Shown here: in pieces, positions 1 to 11,699 of the stretch
How the letters are laid out: the number at the start of each line of letters is the position of its first letter
Position numbering within the stretch: position 1 is the first letter of the stretch
Origin: Eriocheir sinensis
Lineage: Eukaryota > Arthropoda > Malacostraca > Decapoda > Varunidae
Reading direction: 5' to 3'
NCBI RefSeq assembly: GCF_024679095.1
Contig: NC_066535.1
Coordinates: forward strand, 1,625,672-1,689,671
DNA: 64,000 nt
Made by a program: the position numbers and the translations under genes
The notes under the pieces: model-generated
Told to the model about the DNA's origin: nothing
The model's input: the letters and a program-made list of their open reading frames with translations, nothing else
Databases searched by the model: none

Positions 1-1010
1 ACGTGGTGGTGGTGGTGGTAATAATAGTAGTGGTGGCAGAGGTGGTGGTGGTGGTTGGTAGACGTGGTGGTGGTGGTGGTAATGAGAGTAGTGATGGCAT
101 TGGTAGAGGTGGTGGTGGTGGTGGTGGTAATTAGAGTAGTGGTGGCATTGGTAGAGGTGGTGGTGGTGGTGGTGGTAATTAGAGTAGTGGTGGCATTGGT
201 AGAGGTGGTGGTGGTGGTAATTAAAGTAGTGATGGCATTGGTAGAGGTGGTGGCATTGGTAGACGTGGTGGTGGTGGTGGTGGTAATTAGAGTAGTGATG
301 GCATTGGTAGAGGTGGTGGTGGTGGTGGTAATTAGAGTAGTGGTGGCATTGGTAGACGTGGTGGTGGTGGTGGTAATTAGAGTAGTGGTGGCATTGGTAG
401 AGGTGGTGGTGGTGGTAATGAGAGTAGTGGTGGCATTGGTAGAGGTGGTGGTGGTGGTGGTAGTAATTAGAGTAGTGGTGGCATTGGAAGACGTGGTGGT
501 GGTGGTAATTAGAGTAGTGGTGGCATTGGTAGAGGTGGTGGTGGTGGTGGTAATTAGAGTAGTGGTGGCATTGGTAGAGGTGGTGGTGGTGGTGGTGGTA
601 ATTAGAGTAGTGGTGGTATTGGTAGAGGTGGTGGTGGTGGTGGTGGTGGTGGTAATTAGAGTAGTGGTGGTATTGGTAGAGGTGGTGGTAATGAGGGTAG
701 TGGTGGTATTGGTAGAGGTGGTGGTAATGAGGGTAGTGGTGGTATTGGTAGACGTGGTGGTGGTGGTGGTGGTAATTAGAGTAGTGGTGGCATTGGTAGA
801 CGTGGTGGTGGTGGTGGTGGTGGTAATTAGAGTAGTGGTGGCATTGGTAGAGGTGGTGGTGGTGGTGGTAATTAGAGTTGTGGTGGCATTGGTAGAGGTG
901 GTGGTGGTGGTGGTAATTAGAGTAGTGGTGGTATTGGTAGAGGTGGTGGTGGTGGTGGTGGTAATTAGAGTAGTGATGGCATTGGTAGACGTGGTGGTGG
1001 TGGTGATGAT
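1..1010. repeat. GTG-rich minisatellite
   Basis: Roughly twenty tandem copies of a variable unit of about 40 to 55 bp. Each unit is a run of GGT triplets followed by a conserved core reading TAATTAGAGTAGTGGTGGCA and then TTGGTAGA. Copies differ mainly in GGT number. The array runs off the left edge and decays into irregular GGT/GTTAT-rich DNA to about 1340. The Val-rich open frame through it is a by-product of the repeat, not a gene. Confidence 0.9.
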
Positions 1011-1390
1011 GGTATTAGTGGCTGTGGTTATGAGGGTAGCAGGGGTATTAGTGATGATGGTGGTGTTAATAATGGTATTGGTGGTATTAATGGTGATGAT
1101 TGAAAGGACAGTGATTGAATTAGTAGTGATCAGGCTAGTTGTGGTAATAGTGTCGTTGTCGGTTGTGGTGGTAGTAGCGGTTATATTGGTGGTGATGATA
1201 GCAGTCGCGGTAGTAGTGGTGGACGTTGTAGTGGTGCTGTTGGTGGTGGCGGTGGCAGCTGTGGTGGGTTAGGTGATGACGTTATGGTGGAGGAGGTGAT
1301 GAAGTTAGTGGTGGCGGTGGTCATGGTGGTAGGGGATTTGACGAAGTTGGTGCAAGTGGGATTTTTATGTGTGGTCATTGTGGCCCCCGA

Positions 1391-1423
1391 AACACACACA
1401 CACATACACACACACACACACAC
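1391..1423. repeat. (CA)n microsatellite
   Basis: About 16 CA units with one CATA interruption, just after the degenerate end of the GTG-rich array. Confidence 0.95.
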
Positions 1424-1429
1424 CGGCAG

Positions 1430-2200
1430 TCTTGCCAATGCAAACAACCCGCGGACGTGTTTGAATATTGGAAGCGGCGAGGCTTTCCTGCACGGTGGCT
1501 CGCACCCGCCTGTCCTGAACATCGCCCCGTACAGAAACTTTGTTACCACCACACTTTCAACCTCCCAGTAATGGTGTCGCTGATGTAGGGCATAACAAAA
1601 TAACTATTATAGGAACATCTTAACACGGGCGACTAATGGCCCGTCGGCACTGTGCTCAGCTTTGCTGCTGATGAACATATCTTTCCATTGCACCACCGCC
1701 ACCCTACCAAAGAAACAGTATCAAGGTATGATACGTCTTATAGTACTTAGGTCGTAAATGTCCCATAATGCAATGGGTGTGGCATGTTTTCAGTTACTTT
1801 AAGGGAACGCGTAACCAGCCAGTAACGAGAAAGAGGATGGTCACTCTTGGAGGCAATGTAGCCTATTATCATCAGCTAACGGAGGATACAGCAGATATAA
1901 GGGCAAGATACACCGCACAAGAGGAAATAAGGCAAACAAAGAACCTTATACCTCAAAAAAATACATCAGAAAAAAAGAAACGGTTAAAATTGGTTTAATT
2001 AAAAGTCCCGATCTCATTTCCGACCTGGCGAACTTATCTTCTGTTGTAATATTCATATATCGTTTAGTAGCCTTCAAATCTCATTGAAAACCGTATGAAG
2101 GAGTGTAGGCCAAATCATGCATGGAAACATTTATAAAATGGATGATATAAAACACTTCAGACTAATTTAGTAATACAATGAATTAATTAAATCTTAGGCA
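1430..2200. other. unassigned intergenic stretch
   Basis: No convincing exon, RNA gene or recognised repeat is seen. The sequence becomes AT-rich towards the right end. Confidence 0.5.
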
Positions 2201-2206
2201 GTTGGT

Positions 2207-2420
2207 GGGAAATTCTGAAGATTCAAGATTGTGGGCACGAAAGCAAATAATGTTATGGAGGAAAAAAAAAAATCATTGAGGTTTGAACTGAAATTTAGGA
2301 GATAGGCGGGAACAGAATAGAAATTACTGTCAGGCCCCTCAAAAACCTGTGTTTTGGTTAGGAAGTAAGAGTTAGAGGAGAGTTGGTATTCCACATAATG
2401 AACAGTTAGAGCGAACACCA
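2207..2420 (-). mobile_element. LINE fragment, endonuclease region (family L)
   Basis: On the minus strand a short frame reads TKTQVFE followed by DSNFYSVPAY. This matches the stretch [19 protein letters not shown] in the APE-type endonuclease of the better-preserved LINE at 24921-29165 (-). The nucleotide sequence around 2210-2415 parallels 28590-28800, with many substitutions and an A-run. It is a dead 5' ORF2 fragment. Confidence 0.7.
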
Positions 2421-2452
2421 CGTTTTAACGTTTTAACGTTTTAACGTTTTAA
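2421..2452. repeat. octamer tandem repeat (CGTTTTAA)4
   Basis: Four perfect copies of an 8-bp unit directly between the LINE fragment and a SINE. Such 8-bp tails occur at CR1 3' ends elsewhere in this window, but no CR1 body abuts this one. Confidence 0.85.
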
Positions 2453-2527
2453 ACGCTAATGAATAGAAAGAAGAAGGAAATGGGTCCTACCTTGGGACAT
2501 TTCTGGTTTTCTCCCCAGATAAGGAGG

Positions 2528-2800
2528 GGACTTCGTGGTGCAGTGGTTAGTACACTCGGCTCACAACCGAGAGAGCCCGGGTTCGATTCCCGGGCGGAGT
2601 AGAAAAATTTGGGCGGCTTTTCCGATACCCTACGCCCCTGTCCACCCAGCAGTGAATGGGCACCAGGTATTAATCGGGGGTTGTGTCCCGTCTCCTGGGG
2701 TCTGTTCCCTTCTCCTATAATTCCTTCCCATTTTGTCTCTCTCCGGCATATGACCACAGATGTTGCACCGACTAAACTAAACTTTTCAACTTTCCCCAGA
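2528..2800 (+). mobile_element. tRNA-derived SINE, tRNA-Val-like head
   Basis: The head folds as a tRNA. An A-box-like TGGTGCAGTGGTTAGTACA is followed by an anticodon stem CTCGG/CCGAG with loop CTCACAA, giving anticodon CAC (Val). A B-box GGTTCGATTCC sits in a T-arm closed by CCCGG/CCGGG. The 3' body of about 200 bp is unrelated to tRNA, which marks a SINE rather than a functional tRNA. It has decayed acceptor pairing and no CCA. Pol III transcription is inferred from the family. Confidence 0.75.
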
Positions 2801-2905
2801 TAAGGACTTTGAGCTTGCTTTTTTTGTTCTTTATCATGATTTAATAGTAATTTTAAAAACAAACTTTGATGAAATGTGTTTTGTGTATGCAGTTTGGTCG
2901 GAAAA

Positions 2906-3110
2906 GTAAGAAATTGACCTCTCTTCTGGTCTGTCATTCTTTTTTCTTACACTAGAGCAGCGCCCAGTGGGCTCCCCCCCCTCCCCCACCACTTGAGCTG
3001 CCTCCTTTGCTAGTAAATAAAATAAGAGAATTGATCCTTAGAGAGCGTGCAAAACTACTCTCTGGTGTTGACTGAGACGGAGAGTATGGCAGGAAACAAG
3101 AGAAGGCTAC
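2906..3110. mobile_element. LINE family L terminal scraps
   Basis: 2906-2985 resembles the 3' UTR of family L (GAAATTGACCTCTCTT, then AGCAGCGCC and GTGGGCT). 3037-3110 resembles its 5' leader (CTCTGGTGTTGA, compare 29037 onward). The juxtaposition of 3' and 5' pieces also occurs near 62610-62890. Confidence 0.45.
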
Positions 3111-3770
3111 GTTAATAAAAATAAAAAAAGTATTTATGCATGGGGTTTAAGTAGATGTTCTGCTGGTGGGTTGGGATGGCTCAAATTATTTTCCTAAATG
3201 CTGGTTACGTTATGATTTGGCAAGATTTGTTTACTGATACAAGATATAGTTGAAAGTTATTGAAACTATAATTATTCAAAGTAAAGGAATTCTTCCAAAG
3301 GACAATATGAAGATGAATTGTCGGCATTATGAGGCAGGGCGGTAGGCCGGGTGACTGAGTGTCGAGTGTCACACGGGGTAAATTATCGACTATTGAAATG
3401 ACATTCCCTAAATATAAATAAAACTACACTTACGACTCAGATAGTATCACTGCAAACAAAGATATGTCTTTTCCAGCATCTGGAATGCTAACTCTTACCA
3501 AATTTGCCAGCCATTTCCCTTGACATTTTTATAGTGTTATTTTCTATATTTGTTCCGTATCTCTTGCTCTTTATGTATAAAATGCCTTATCAAGGAAACT
3601 TTCCGCTCGTTTCTATAATTAATAACTCCACAATATGCTGCCATCTCGGCAAAATCATGGTCTTTGGTATGATTAACAACCCTTCGTCTCTGAGTGGTCT
3701 CTCAAAAGTGTATCTTTGACGTCCTTTGCCTTTATTGTGAAGTCAGTTAAAATACATTAGTAAGTATAGA
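3110..3770. other. unassigned AT-rich stretch
   Basis: No supported gene or repeat. A short hydrophobic frame near 3504-3719 has no splice context or recognisable family. Confidence 0.5.
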
Positions 3771-3774
3771 AATA

Positions 3775-3954
<180 letters not shown>

Positions 3955-3991
3955 GGTGAGTAGGGAAAATCAAGGGTCAAATCAGAAGTTT

Positions 3992-4033
3992 ATTCCTGAC
4001 TAGTTTCGCTTGGTACAGCTTCTTCAGAGGAAT
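3992..4033 (-). ncRNA. hammerhead ribozyme-like motif, left arm copy
   Basis: Reverse-complement copy of the motif at 5203-5244, with identical core: stem I ATTCCT/AGGAAT, CTGAAGA, GAAA, stem III ACT/AGT and cleavage triplet GTC. It lies in the inverted arm of the Penelope-like element. Confidence 0.6.
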
Positions 4034-4412
4034 GAATACACCAGTGAAAGCATGCTATATATATACACAAAAGACAAATCCCTAACTGGTAACTGCCTAG
4101 GCTTCCTCCTCGGTGGTCAGGTCGGGTCATGTGGACCTCGCTTTGTTGAGTGAGGTCTAGGGTGTGGTGGTAGCCGTTGGTGGTCCGCCCCTTTAATCGC
4201 CTGCCTTGCCGTGACTGCCGCTGTGATCCTTGCCCATTTTATATCACCTGTTCTCTGGTTAATATTTTCGTTCACTGATATATGTAGCGCTTCCAGTACC
4301 TTCCTCCGTAGTTTGCTTAGTCCTTTCTCCAAAATCACCGCCCCTTCCCAATTAGGCAAATGCTCCCTCTCGTCAATATGGTTCACTAGTGCGCTCGTGT
4401 GACGGTGGTGAC

Positions 4413-5120
4413 CTTCGTGCACTACGTATCTGCAGTCAGGACCACATAGATGAAGAAATAGATTATATCAACCGGACATTTGGCAAACTAGGTTATCCTA
4501 AAGGTATGCTTGCGCTGTCATTAAGGAAAGCACGGAACATTATGCAGAGGGGAGAGACTGAGAAAAAGTCGAAAGGAAACGGTTACGTAGTGGTCCCCGA
4601 TTCGAAACTAGCACGGGCTCTCACCACCGCGCTACGTCCAACAGGTACTGCGGTGGTGTGACAGTGGGAAAAAGATCGGTGAATTAGTGACATCTAAGAG
4701 GAATGACCGTGATAATGAAGATAGATTGTGTACAGAATACCTTGTAATGGTTGCGACAGTGCATACTATGGCGAGACATACAGAGGCCTGGGCAAAAGGA
4801 TAAGAGAACATAAAGCAGACGTACGTCACCACCGTCACACGAGCGCACTAGTGAACCATATTGACGAGAGGGGGCATTTACCTAATTGGGAAGGGGCGGT
4901 GATTTTGGAGAAAGGAATAAGCAAACTACGGAGGAAGGTACTGAAAGCGCTACATATATCAGTGAGGGAAAATATTAACCAGAGAACAGGTGATATAAAA
5001 TGGGCAAGGATCACAGCGGCAGTCACGGCAAGGCAGGCGATTAAAGGGGCGGACCACCAACGGCTACCACCACACCCTAGACCTCACTCACCCAAGAGAG
5101 GTCCACATGACCCGACCTGA
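4413..5120 (+). pseudogene. Penelope-like RT C-terminus plus GIY-YIG endonuclease (broken)
   Basis: 4413-4660 encodes the typical end of a Penelope RT (CSQDHIDEEIDYINRTF, then LGYP and LRKAR). After a frame break near 4661-4728 the frame resumes with a GIY-YIG nuclease: YRIPCNGCDSAYYGETYRG, then KRIREHK. The second motif is YYG in place of YIG; the catalytic-type Arg and the later Glu are present (residues 29 and 59 of the 4728 frame). Such nucleases nick target DNA for reverse transcription. The protein ends at 5120, about 80 bp before the hammerhead-like motif. It is a relic because the RT core is missing and the two domains are out of frame. Confidence 0.8.
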
Positions 5121-5202
5121 CCACCGAGGAGGAAGCCTAGGCAGTTACCAGTTAGGGATTTGTCTTTGTGTATAAATATAGCATGCTTTCACTGGTGTAT
5201 TC

Positions 5203-5244
5203 ATTCCTCTGAAGAAGCTGTACCAAGCGAAACTAGTCAGGAAT
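5203..5244 (+). ncRNA. hammerhead ribozyme-like motif, right arm copy
   Basis: Read as a type I hammerhead: stem I ATTCCT (5203-5208) pairs perfectly with AGGAAT (5239-5244). The core CTGAAGA (5209-5215) fits CUGANGA. Stem II is GCT/AGC around a short loop, with one extra A before it. GAAA is at 5229-5232. Stem III is the very short self-complementary ACT/AGT, and GTC (5236-5238) stands at the cleavage position. Minimal hammerheads with tiny stem III are known from Penelope-like elements. The extra A before stem II is non-canonical, so activity is uncertain. Confidence 0.62.
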
Positions 5245-5305
5245 AAACTTCTGATTTGACCCTTGATTTTCCCTACTCACCTTCACCAACTTGTCAAAAT
5301 GTCTC

Positions 5306-5428
<123 letters not shown>

Positions 5429-5429
5429 C

Positions 5430-6132
5430 CGCCTAGCAAAAATAAATTATGAGATTAGGGTAGCCAACGAGGCCAAGAGCGATCCCAAGGGCTTCTTCAA
5501 ATTGTACAGGACGAAAACAAGGGACAGAATTGGACCGTTGAAAACAAACACGGGCGAGCTCGTTGAGAATGGAGAAGATATGAGTCAAATGATGAATAAC
5601 TATTTCCTCTCAGTTTTCACGCAGGAAAATCCAACAACCATTCCGGAGAGAGTTCAGATATATGAGGGTGAAGAGAACGACAAGTTGAGGGATGTGATCA
5701 TCACTAGGCAAGTAGTCCAGGATGAGATTGGTAGGTTGAAGTAAAACAAGTCGCCGGGCCCAGACGAAGTATTCCCAAGGGTTCTGAAAGAGAGCAAGGA
5801 AGTCCTTAGTGGCCCTCTTGCCGATATCTTTAAGATGTCGGTAAATTCTGGGTATGTGCCCAATCAATGGAAAGTAGCTAATGTGACGCCGATTTTCAAA
5901 AAGGGAGACAAGTTAGCCACCTCAAACTATCGCCCAGTTAGCTTAACATCAGTTGTAGGAAAGATGTTGGAGTCAATTATAGCCCGGAGCATTCGGGACC
6001 ATCTAGAAAAGCATAATTTGATTCATGATTCACAACATGGGTTCACAAAGGGTAGGTCTTGCCTTACTAACCTGTTGTCCTTCTACACTAAAGTAATTGA
6101 GGCGGTTGACAGAGATGAAAACTATGACATAT

Positions 6133-6203
<71 letters not shown>

Positions 6204-7039
6204 AGACAGCGACGCTCCCGTTCTCCAGGATGAGCTTGACAGACTATATGATTGGGCGGGGAAGTGGCAGATGGAATTCAATGTCGGGAAGTGTAGCATT
6301 TTGAGTGTAGGTAGGAATAACCCCTTACACAATTACTCCTTAAATGACACTCCTCTAAGCAGGTCTGGGCGTGAGAAAGACTTAGGAGTCCTAGTGAGCA
6401 CTGACCTCCGTCCTAGGGCTCAATGCATTCAGGCTAAAAATCGGGCCAACAGAGTACTACGTTTCATCTCAGGGAGAGTGAGCAATAGGAGCGCTGAAGT
6501 CATCCTCAAACTTTACTTAGCACTAGTTAGACCTCATCTCGATTATGCAGTTCAGTTCTGGTCCCCCTACTATAGAATGGATATCAAGATGTTAGAATCT
6601 GTACAGAGGAGGATGACAAAGATGATTCAGGGGGTGAGAAACTTGCCTTATGAAGACAGGCTGAAGCAGTTAAATCTACACTCTCTAGAAAGGCGAAGGT
6701 TGCGAGGAGACTTGATCGAAGTCTATAACTGGATGAAGGGTTTTAATAAAGGGGATGTCAAAAAGAGCCAGGTAGGACGCGTGGCAATGGTTTTAATTTA
6801 GACAAATTCAGATTCAACAAAGACATAGGCAAGAATTGGTTCACTAATAGAGTGGTGGGCGAATGGAACAGGCTTGGGAGCCATGCTGTGGGTGCCAATA
6901 CCATAGACACATTCAAGAAGAGGTTAGATAAAGCCATGGATGGTGAGGTAAGGTGGGGTTGAGTGTACAGGAGCTGCCTTGTATAGGCCAACCGGCCTCT
7001 TGCAGACTCCTTACGTTCTTATGTTCTTATGTTCTTATA
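5430..7039 (+). mobile_element. CR1-type LINE, family A, ORF2 part
   Basis: Encodes the end of the endonuclease-RT linker and the RT: KSPGPDEVFPRVLKES, VANVTPIFKKGDK, then NYRPVSLTSVVGK and HGFTKGRSCLTNLL. An in-frame TAA lies near 5742. At 6132-6200 an (AC)n array replaces roughly 130 codons that would include the catalytic YADD block. Coding resumes with QMEFNVGKCSILS, then a thumb/C-terminal region (RPHLDYAVQFWSPYY) to about 6800, and a frameshifted tail. The 3' end is an octamer tail (TTCTTATG)n at 7010-7039. The same family recurs at 22860-30625 and, nested, at 26818-27768. Confidence 0.88.
6132..6200. repeat. (AC)n microsatellite inside a LINE
   Basis: About 34 AC units exactly where the RT palm should be encoded; see the CR1 family A entry. 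Confidence 0.97.
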
Positions 7040-7044
7040 ATATT

Positions 7045-7046
7045 TT

Positions 7047-7117
<71 letters not shown>

Positions 7118-7118
7118 G

Positions 7119-7191
<73 letters not shown>

Positions 7192-7225
7192 CACACACAC
7201 CCACACACACACACACACACACACA
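7045..7225. repeat. (TA)n plus (CA)n microsatellite
   Basis: Follows the octamer tail of the CR1 copy; about 145 bp of TA with a few GT interruptions and then about 35 bp of CA. Confidence 0.97.
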
Positions 7226-7390
7226 TACATACTGTTAGGAACTGTTACTTTTGCTTTTTTTTTAATATATTCTAACACATAGAAACGATAGAGTAATTTT
7301 CTTAGGAGCTAAAACAAATATAAATAAATAATAAATAGCTCCTTTATTTCCCTTCGAATGTTGTCTAACACACTTCCTGTCTCTCGGCAG

Positions 7391-7607
7391 CTTCAGGAAG
7401 CGGTCCAAGTACCTCTCCTACATCTTGCCGCGGGCGCACCGTCTACGGCAGCAGCGGGAGCAGCAAGTTCAGCGAGAGCTGCAGGTGATGCGAGAACACG
7501 ACCAGCAGGTGACACACACCGAGACGCAGGAGGAACTGTGCTCCTCCTCTTCGGAGTGTGAGGTCATGTCCACTCCTGCGCAGATTCACAAAAGAAACTC
7601 TGTCTAG
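7391..7607 (+). CDS. putative orphan 3'-terminal exon of a host gene
   Basis: A good acceptor (pyrimidine-rich CTGTCTCTCGGCAG ending at 7390) precedes an open frame that enters in phase (one base, C, then TTC AGG AAG) and runs to TAG at 7605-7607. The 71-residue tail starts FRKRSKYLSYILPRAHRLRQ, continues as a Gln/Glu/Arg-rich, coiled-coil-prone helix of about 30 residues, then a Ser/Glu stretch, and ends KRNSV. Base composition is more GC-rich than the surroundings, as expected for coding DNA. It resembles the cytoplasmic C-terminal tail of a membrane protein, but I do not recognise the family and see no upstream exon in the window. Confidence 0.42.
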
Positions 7608-10600
7608 CTTTTGTCAAGGAGAGCACAGGGGTCGGGGACGCGGTACATACACGTGGCGGACGAGTCTCAACGTTGGACACTCGATCAGGTCACTGGGAAC
7701 AAGTTAGCGCAAGCAAAAAGAGCGAAGTTCACGGATTATATATAAACGTTAACGAAGTGTTGAACTGCTTCTTCACAAGACTGAGGCAGCTGTTGGTCAG
7801 GGAACTTTTTGGCCTCTTGGTGGTGCGGAGCCCTTGGGCAGCCACTGCCGGGTAACTGCGTGCAGGTGTAGGGGGCCAGGCCTCCTGGGAGTGCCTGCCA
7901 CGCATAACGGACAATGCCTGACTATTGTAAGATATCCAGTTCTTATTTGTTATAGATATCTTCCAGTATTTACAATAGGGAGAATATTTTTCATGTTAAT
8001 ATTTCGCACGTCACGCCAGGGGTCGATCGCAGAACTAACTGAAAGCCGTCCTAACCGTTGTATCTTAACCTAGCGCCTGCGCGGGTCCACAGGCCTGAAC
8101 GAACGCTGTATTGCACCAGTGTTAGCTATTGCCTTTCCTACGTTGTCCAGACGCCCGGAGAGTTCCTTCCTCACTAGCTGTTATGTCTTTATCCTGGATC
8201 GGAATATGAGAGACAATTTCGAAGGGATCGGAAAAGATGTGGTTGCGTTCGTCCTTTTCTGGGTACAAAAGTGCTTGGGAATAATATGTTAAGCAAATTC
8301 TTCTGTATCTCTTCATAATTACGCATGGACTAAAAAGTGCTTACTAGATTTCATTGTAATGCACTTTACACGTAGCAGGGAAGGTGTAAAGTGGTGGCCC
8401 TTGTGAATGCAGACAATTGGACAGGCGATGGAGCTGCGGCAGGTAGAATTTTGTTCCTCACTCTCATCCATCGACTCGCTGATTGGTTGACTCCTAAAAT
8501 TTATTAGCTTTATAATCTTAGCACACACAAAGTTCAAACTTGTCTTGTTATGACTGAAGATTTATTTATTAGGGTTACATGGAGTCCTCAGGTGTAAAGA
8601 TTTTTTTTCAACACTCAAGAATGAATATTGTTGTTATGGACAATGAAATGGTCCCTGATGGAAGAAAACTTTCAAAATTATTTGATTTCAGAGATCTCAA
8701 AAGATCATCTGTAACTCATTGGTGTGATTCGAATTTGTGACGCAAAATTAACTAAATAAATTAATTACATTTTCAAGTATCAAAAAATAAAATTTTGCAT
8801 TTAAACTAACTGGCAAGAACTGTGATAGCAGATTTCTGGCATAATACAAACATAAGAGGGCTGACCGGTGTATATACTACGCTGTCGCCTTGTTGGCAAG
8901 GCTTCATTTACCTGGAGCGATGCAAGTGACCTGATATTCGAACCAGCCATTCGGTGCAGCCTCCCATTATCACTATGTCCACATACATTACAGCCTAAGC
9001 AGTTTTATGAGCAGAAGACCGAAGACGAATGCTGCCTTTGTTGGGGTATTTGCGCAGCGATTGGTGGCGTCTTTTCTTCTTTCAGTTAAGAGCCGAAAAC
9101 GTCCAAAGACCCAAAACAAGTGCCCAAACCTGGACATATGGCGATGTTTCCAAGGGAACAAATTTTGTCATCAGCCCCTCGCTTCACGATGCACGTCTTC
9201 TAGGTGCTCTCCTGCCCAGCAAGTACATGTGTGCACATGTATCCAGAGACATCCGCGTCATTGTGATTTTACGTCCAAAAATTAAACACGTATCAAGGCT
9301 TGATAGAGGGAGGCGTCGGGCGTCAGTTGGGCGCGGAGAGAGAACGTAGAAGGCGAGGAGACGAATCCATATAACGAATCGTACTTAGCCTTAAAACTAA
9401 ACGTGCGTTCTTGAAGGTTCCTTTGTTATATCGTTTCCTCCCCCTTGTTCTCCCGGCGGTGAATGGAGCGTGAGAGCAGACCGAGAGGCCGAGCGTGGAA
9501 GTTTGTTAGCGAGAATTTTTAGTCGAGTCTTTGTCACAGCGCCGGGCTTATATGGGGGGATGCCTCCTCCCACCTCACAAAGTTTCCCTCACTTGCTAGC
9601 TTAACTAGATGTGTTTAAGGGCTGAACAATGCCGCTTGTCAGTAATGCAGTCCGTACGGTCACTTATACTTGGCGGTTCAAAGTTTTGAGTGAACTTTTC
9701 GGGATATATGCCAGGCTCCTCGGGCGAGCCACGTGGAGATTGGTTTCCGTTTAAACAAAACCGTATTTTGTACACAGTTCCGACAGACCGATGATTTCCT
9801 GCTAAATAACATTACATTATAATCCAGGTATCTAAAGTGTCCTTAACTGGAAATGAACTTTCGCTGATTAACATAAGTTAATTTCAACAGAGAATGTACT
9901 GAACGACAGATATAACTTAACAGCTGAACTATGAGGAGAATTATTTATTTACTGATGTCCCTATGAAAACGTCAATAAACCATTTCTCGTCAATGAACAC
10001 GCTGACTTCACTAAACGAAGTGATGGTTCTGTTACTACACTGCTTTCTTTTTTATATAATTTCCACACTAGTCATCGAAGGGAAGGCTGCGCAGACTGCC
10101 GGCAGCTGTCGCCGCGGTGATCCCGGCAGAGGCGCCGGTGGGCGGTGGGCGCCACGGGGTTGTTGTTGTTGTTGTTGTCAGCCTGTGACAGGGACTCGTC
10201 AAGGCCACACGTCGAAAATAAAAGTCACTATTTTCTTGTTGCTTGCAATATAAATTAGCCTCTTTCTTCCTATTGCTTACGTACAGAGTTTCACATAAAA
10301 GTGATATAGTTGTTCCGGAGGAGGAACATATATTGTAATGATAATTAATGATTGATAATTATAGAAATAATAATAATGATAGTAATAACAATAATATTAT
10401 ACTTATCCTTAAAGATTAATATTTTGATATCGTTAGCTTGAACTTTTAATATGCACTTAACAGTATTTGCAAAAGAATATTCATGGAATAGTCTTACAAT
10501 ACTAATTTCTACAACATGAACAACACTGGCGTAAAAAAAAAAAAATCATCACAACACACACAGGAGTCACGACACCCTCACACAGGGGCATCCTGTGGCC

Positions 10601-11690
10601 ACCATGGACGTCAATCAGTAGTGCTTCACTAACGTGTTAGTTAGTCACATCGAAATTACAATGCACACAGCAACAAAACCTTCAGGTAGGCTAAATTCAT
10701 CACGGATGGATTATCGCTCAGCTCGTCGAGGTAACGCCGGCAACGAGCCGGTTCACTGATAGCGGCGGGGTTTCACTGCTTTTCCTTGATGACGAAGCCT
10801 TGGAACGCGACGAGAGAGTCAGCACCGGCAGCAGCAGCACGCGCGGACCTCCTCCTCATCGTGCCCTTCACATCCTTGCGGCTCCTTATTCTTCACCGTG
10901 AGGACTTTTTTTGTTTTTTTGTTACTCCAATAAGGAATTTCCAACTTTCGACCCGGGCAAGGGGACAAATTTTCGACAGTCAGGAAGCTAAGAGAAATAT
11001 AAGTTCAGTATCTTTTCTCCTATCAAGGCTATATATTTCTAGCCATCTGTATCTATTTGTAATAAACTCATTTCCCTTTCACTGATTTTTTTTTACCTGC
11101 CCACTCTTTAGTTCGCAGCGGTGACGTACTGACGACTAGCAACTACTCTCTGACACCCTCAGCAGGTATGTAGTAGAGGCAAGAACAGACAGATGGTAAA
11201 GACATAGCATAGGTCATGGCTCCCCGTAGCTGCTGTGTGTCACCTTATAGACCCACTCCCCCTCCCCTACAATTTTTTCATTTAAAAAACATCTTATAAA
11301 AGACAGTAAAATTATAGTGATAGACAATCAGGGTGCAGTGTGCGGATGTCCCCCGAACCATCATCTCCACGCCGAGCAGTAATCGCCCTCCTCTTGCCTT
11401 GCCAGCCTGGACTTAACCCTGATTACTATCCCTCCAGATAGTCCTTAACCACTGTCCTTGAGTACGATCGTATACAACCTTTTGGAAATTCTTACTAATA
11501 TTTGTGTCTTACACATTTCATTACAACTATTCTTATAATAAGCAACTATAATTCTGAAAACTGTTTATGTATTATTTAATTAATGAAAATAAGCTGAACA
11601 CAATAAATAAACAAAAAGGAATGTAACTGAAAAACTGGTAAAAAAAAAAGAAAAAAAAGCTATTCAAAGGACCTTGTTGTTTTTTTTTTA
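7608..11690. other. unassigned intergenic or intronic region
   Basis: About 4 kb without a supported gene. GC-rich patches near 9300-9560 and 10740-10870 could be promoter-proximal or 5' UTR DNA but give no convincing exon. There is a small (GTT)n at 10159-10177 and AT-rich DNA with AAT/TAA runs near 10340-10400. Confidence 0.4.
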
Positions 11691-11699
11691 TATTGCCTA

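Noticed and set aside
55..1272. 405-codon Val-rich open frame
   Set aside because: Produced by the GTG minisatellite; no start context, no domain, and composition follows the repeat exactly.
2528..2600. Functional tRNA-Val gene
   Set aside because: The tRNA-like head continues into a SINE body without a terminator T-run at the tRNA end, and acceptor pairing is decayed.
9300..9560. GC-rich patch as a host promoter
   Set aside because: No paired core promoter elements or first exon could be supported.
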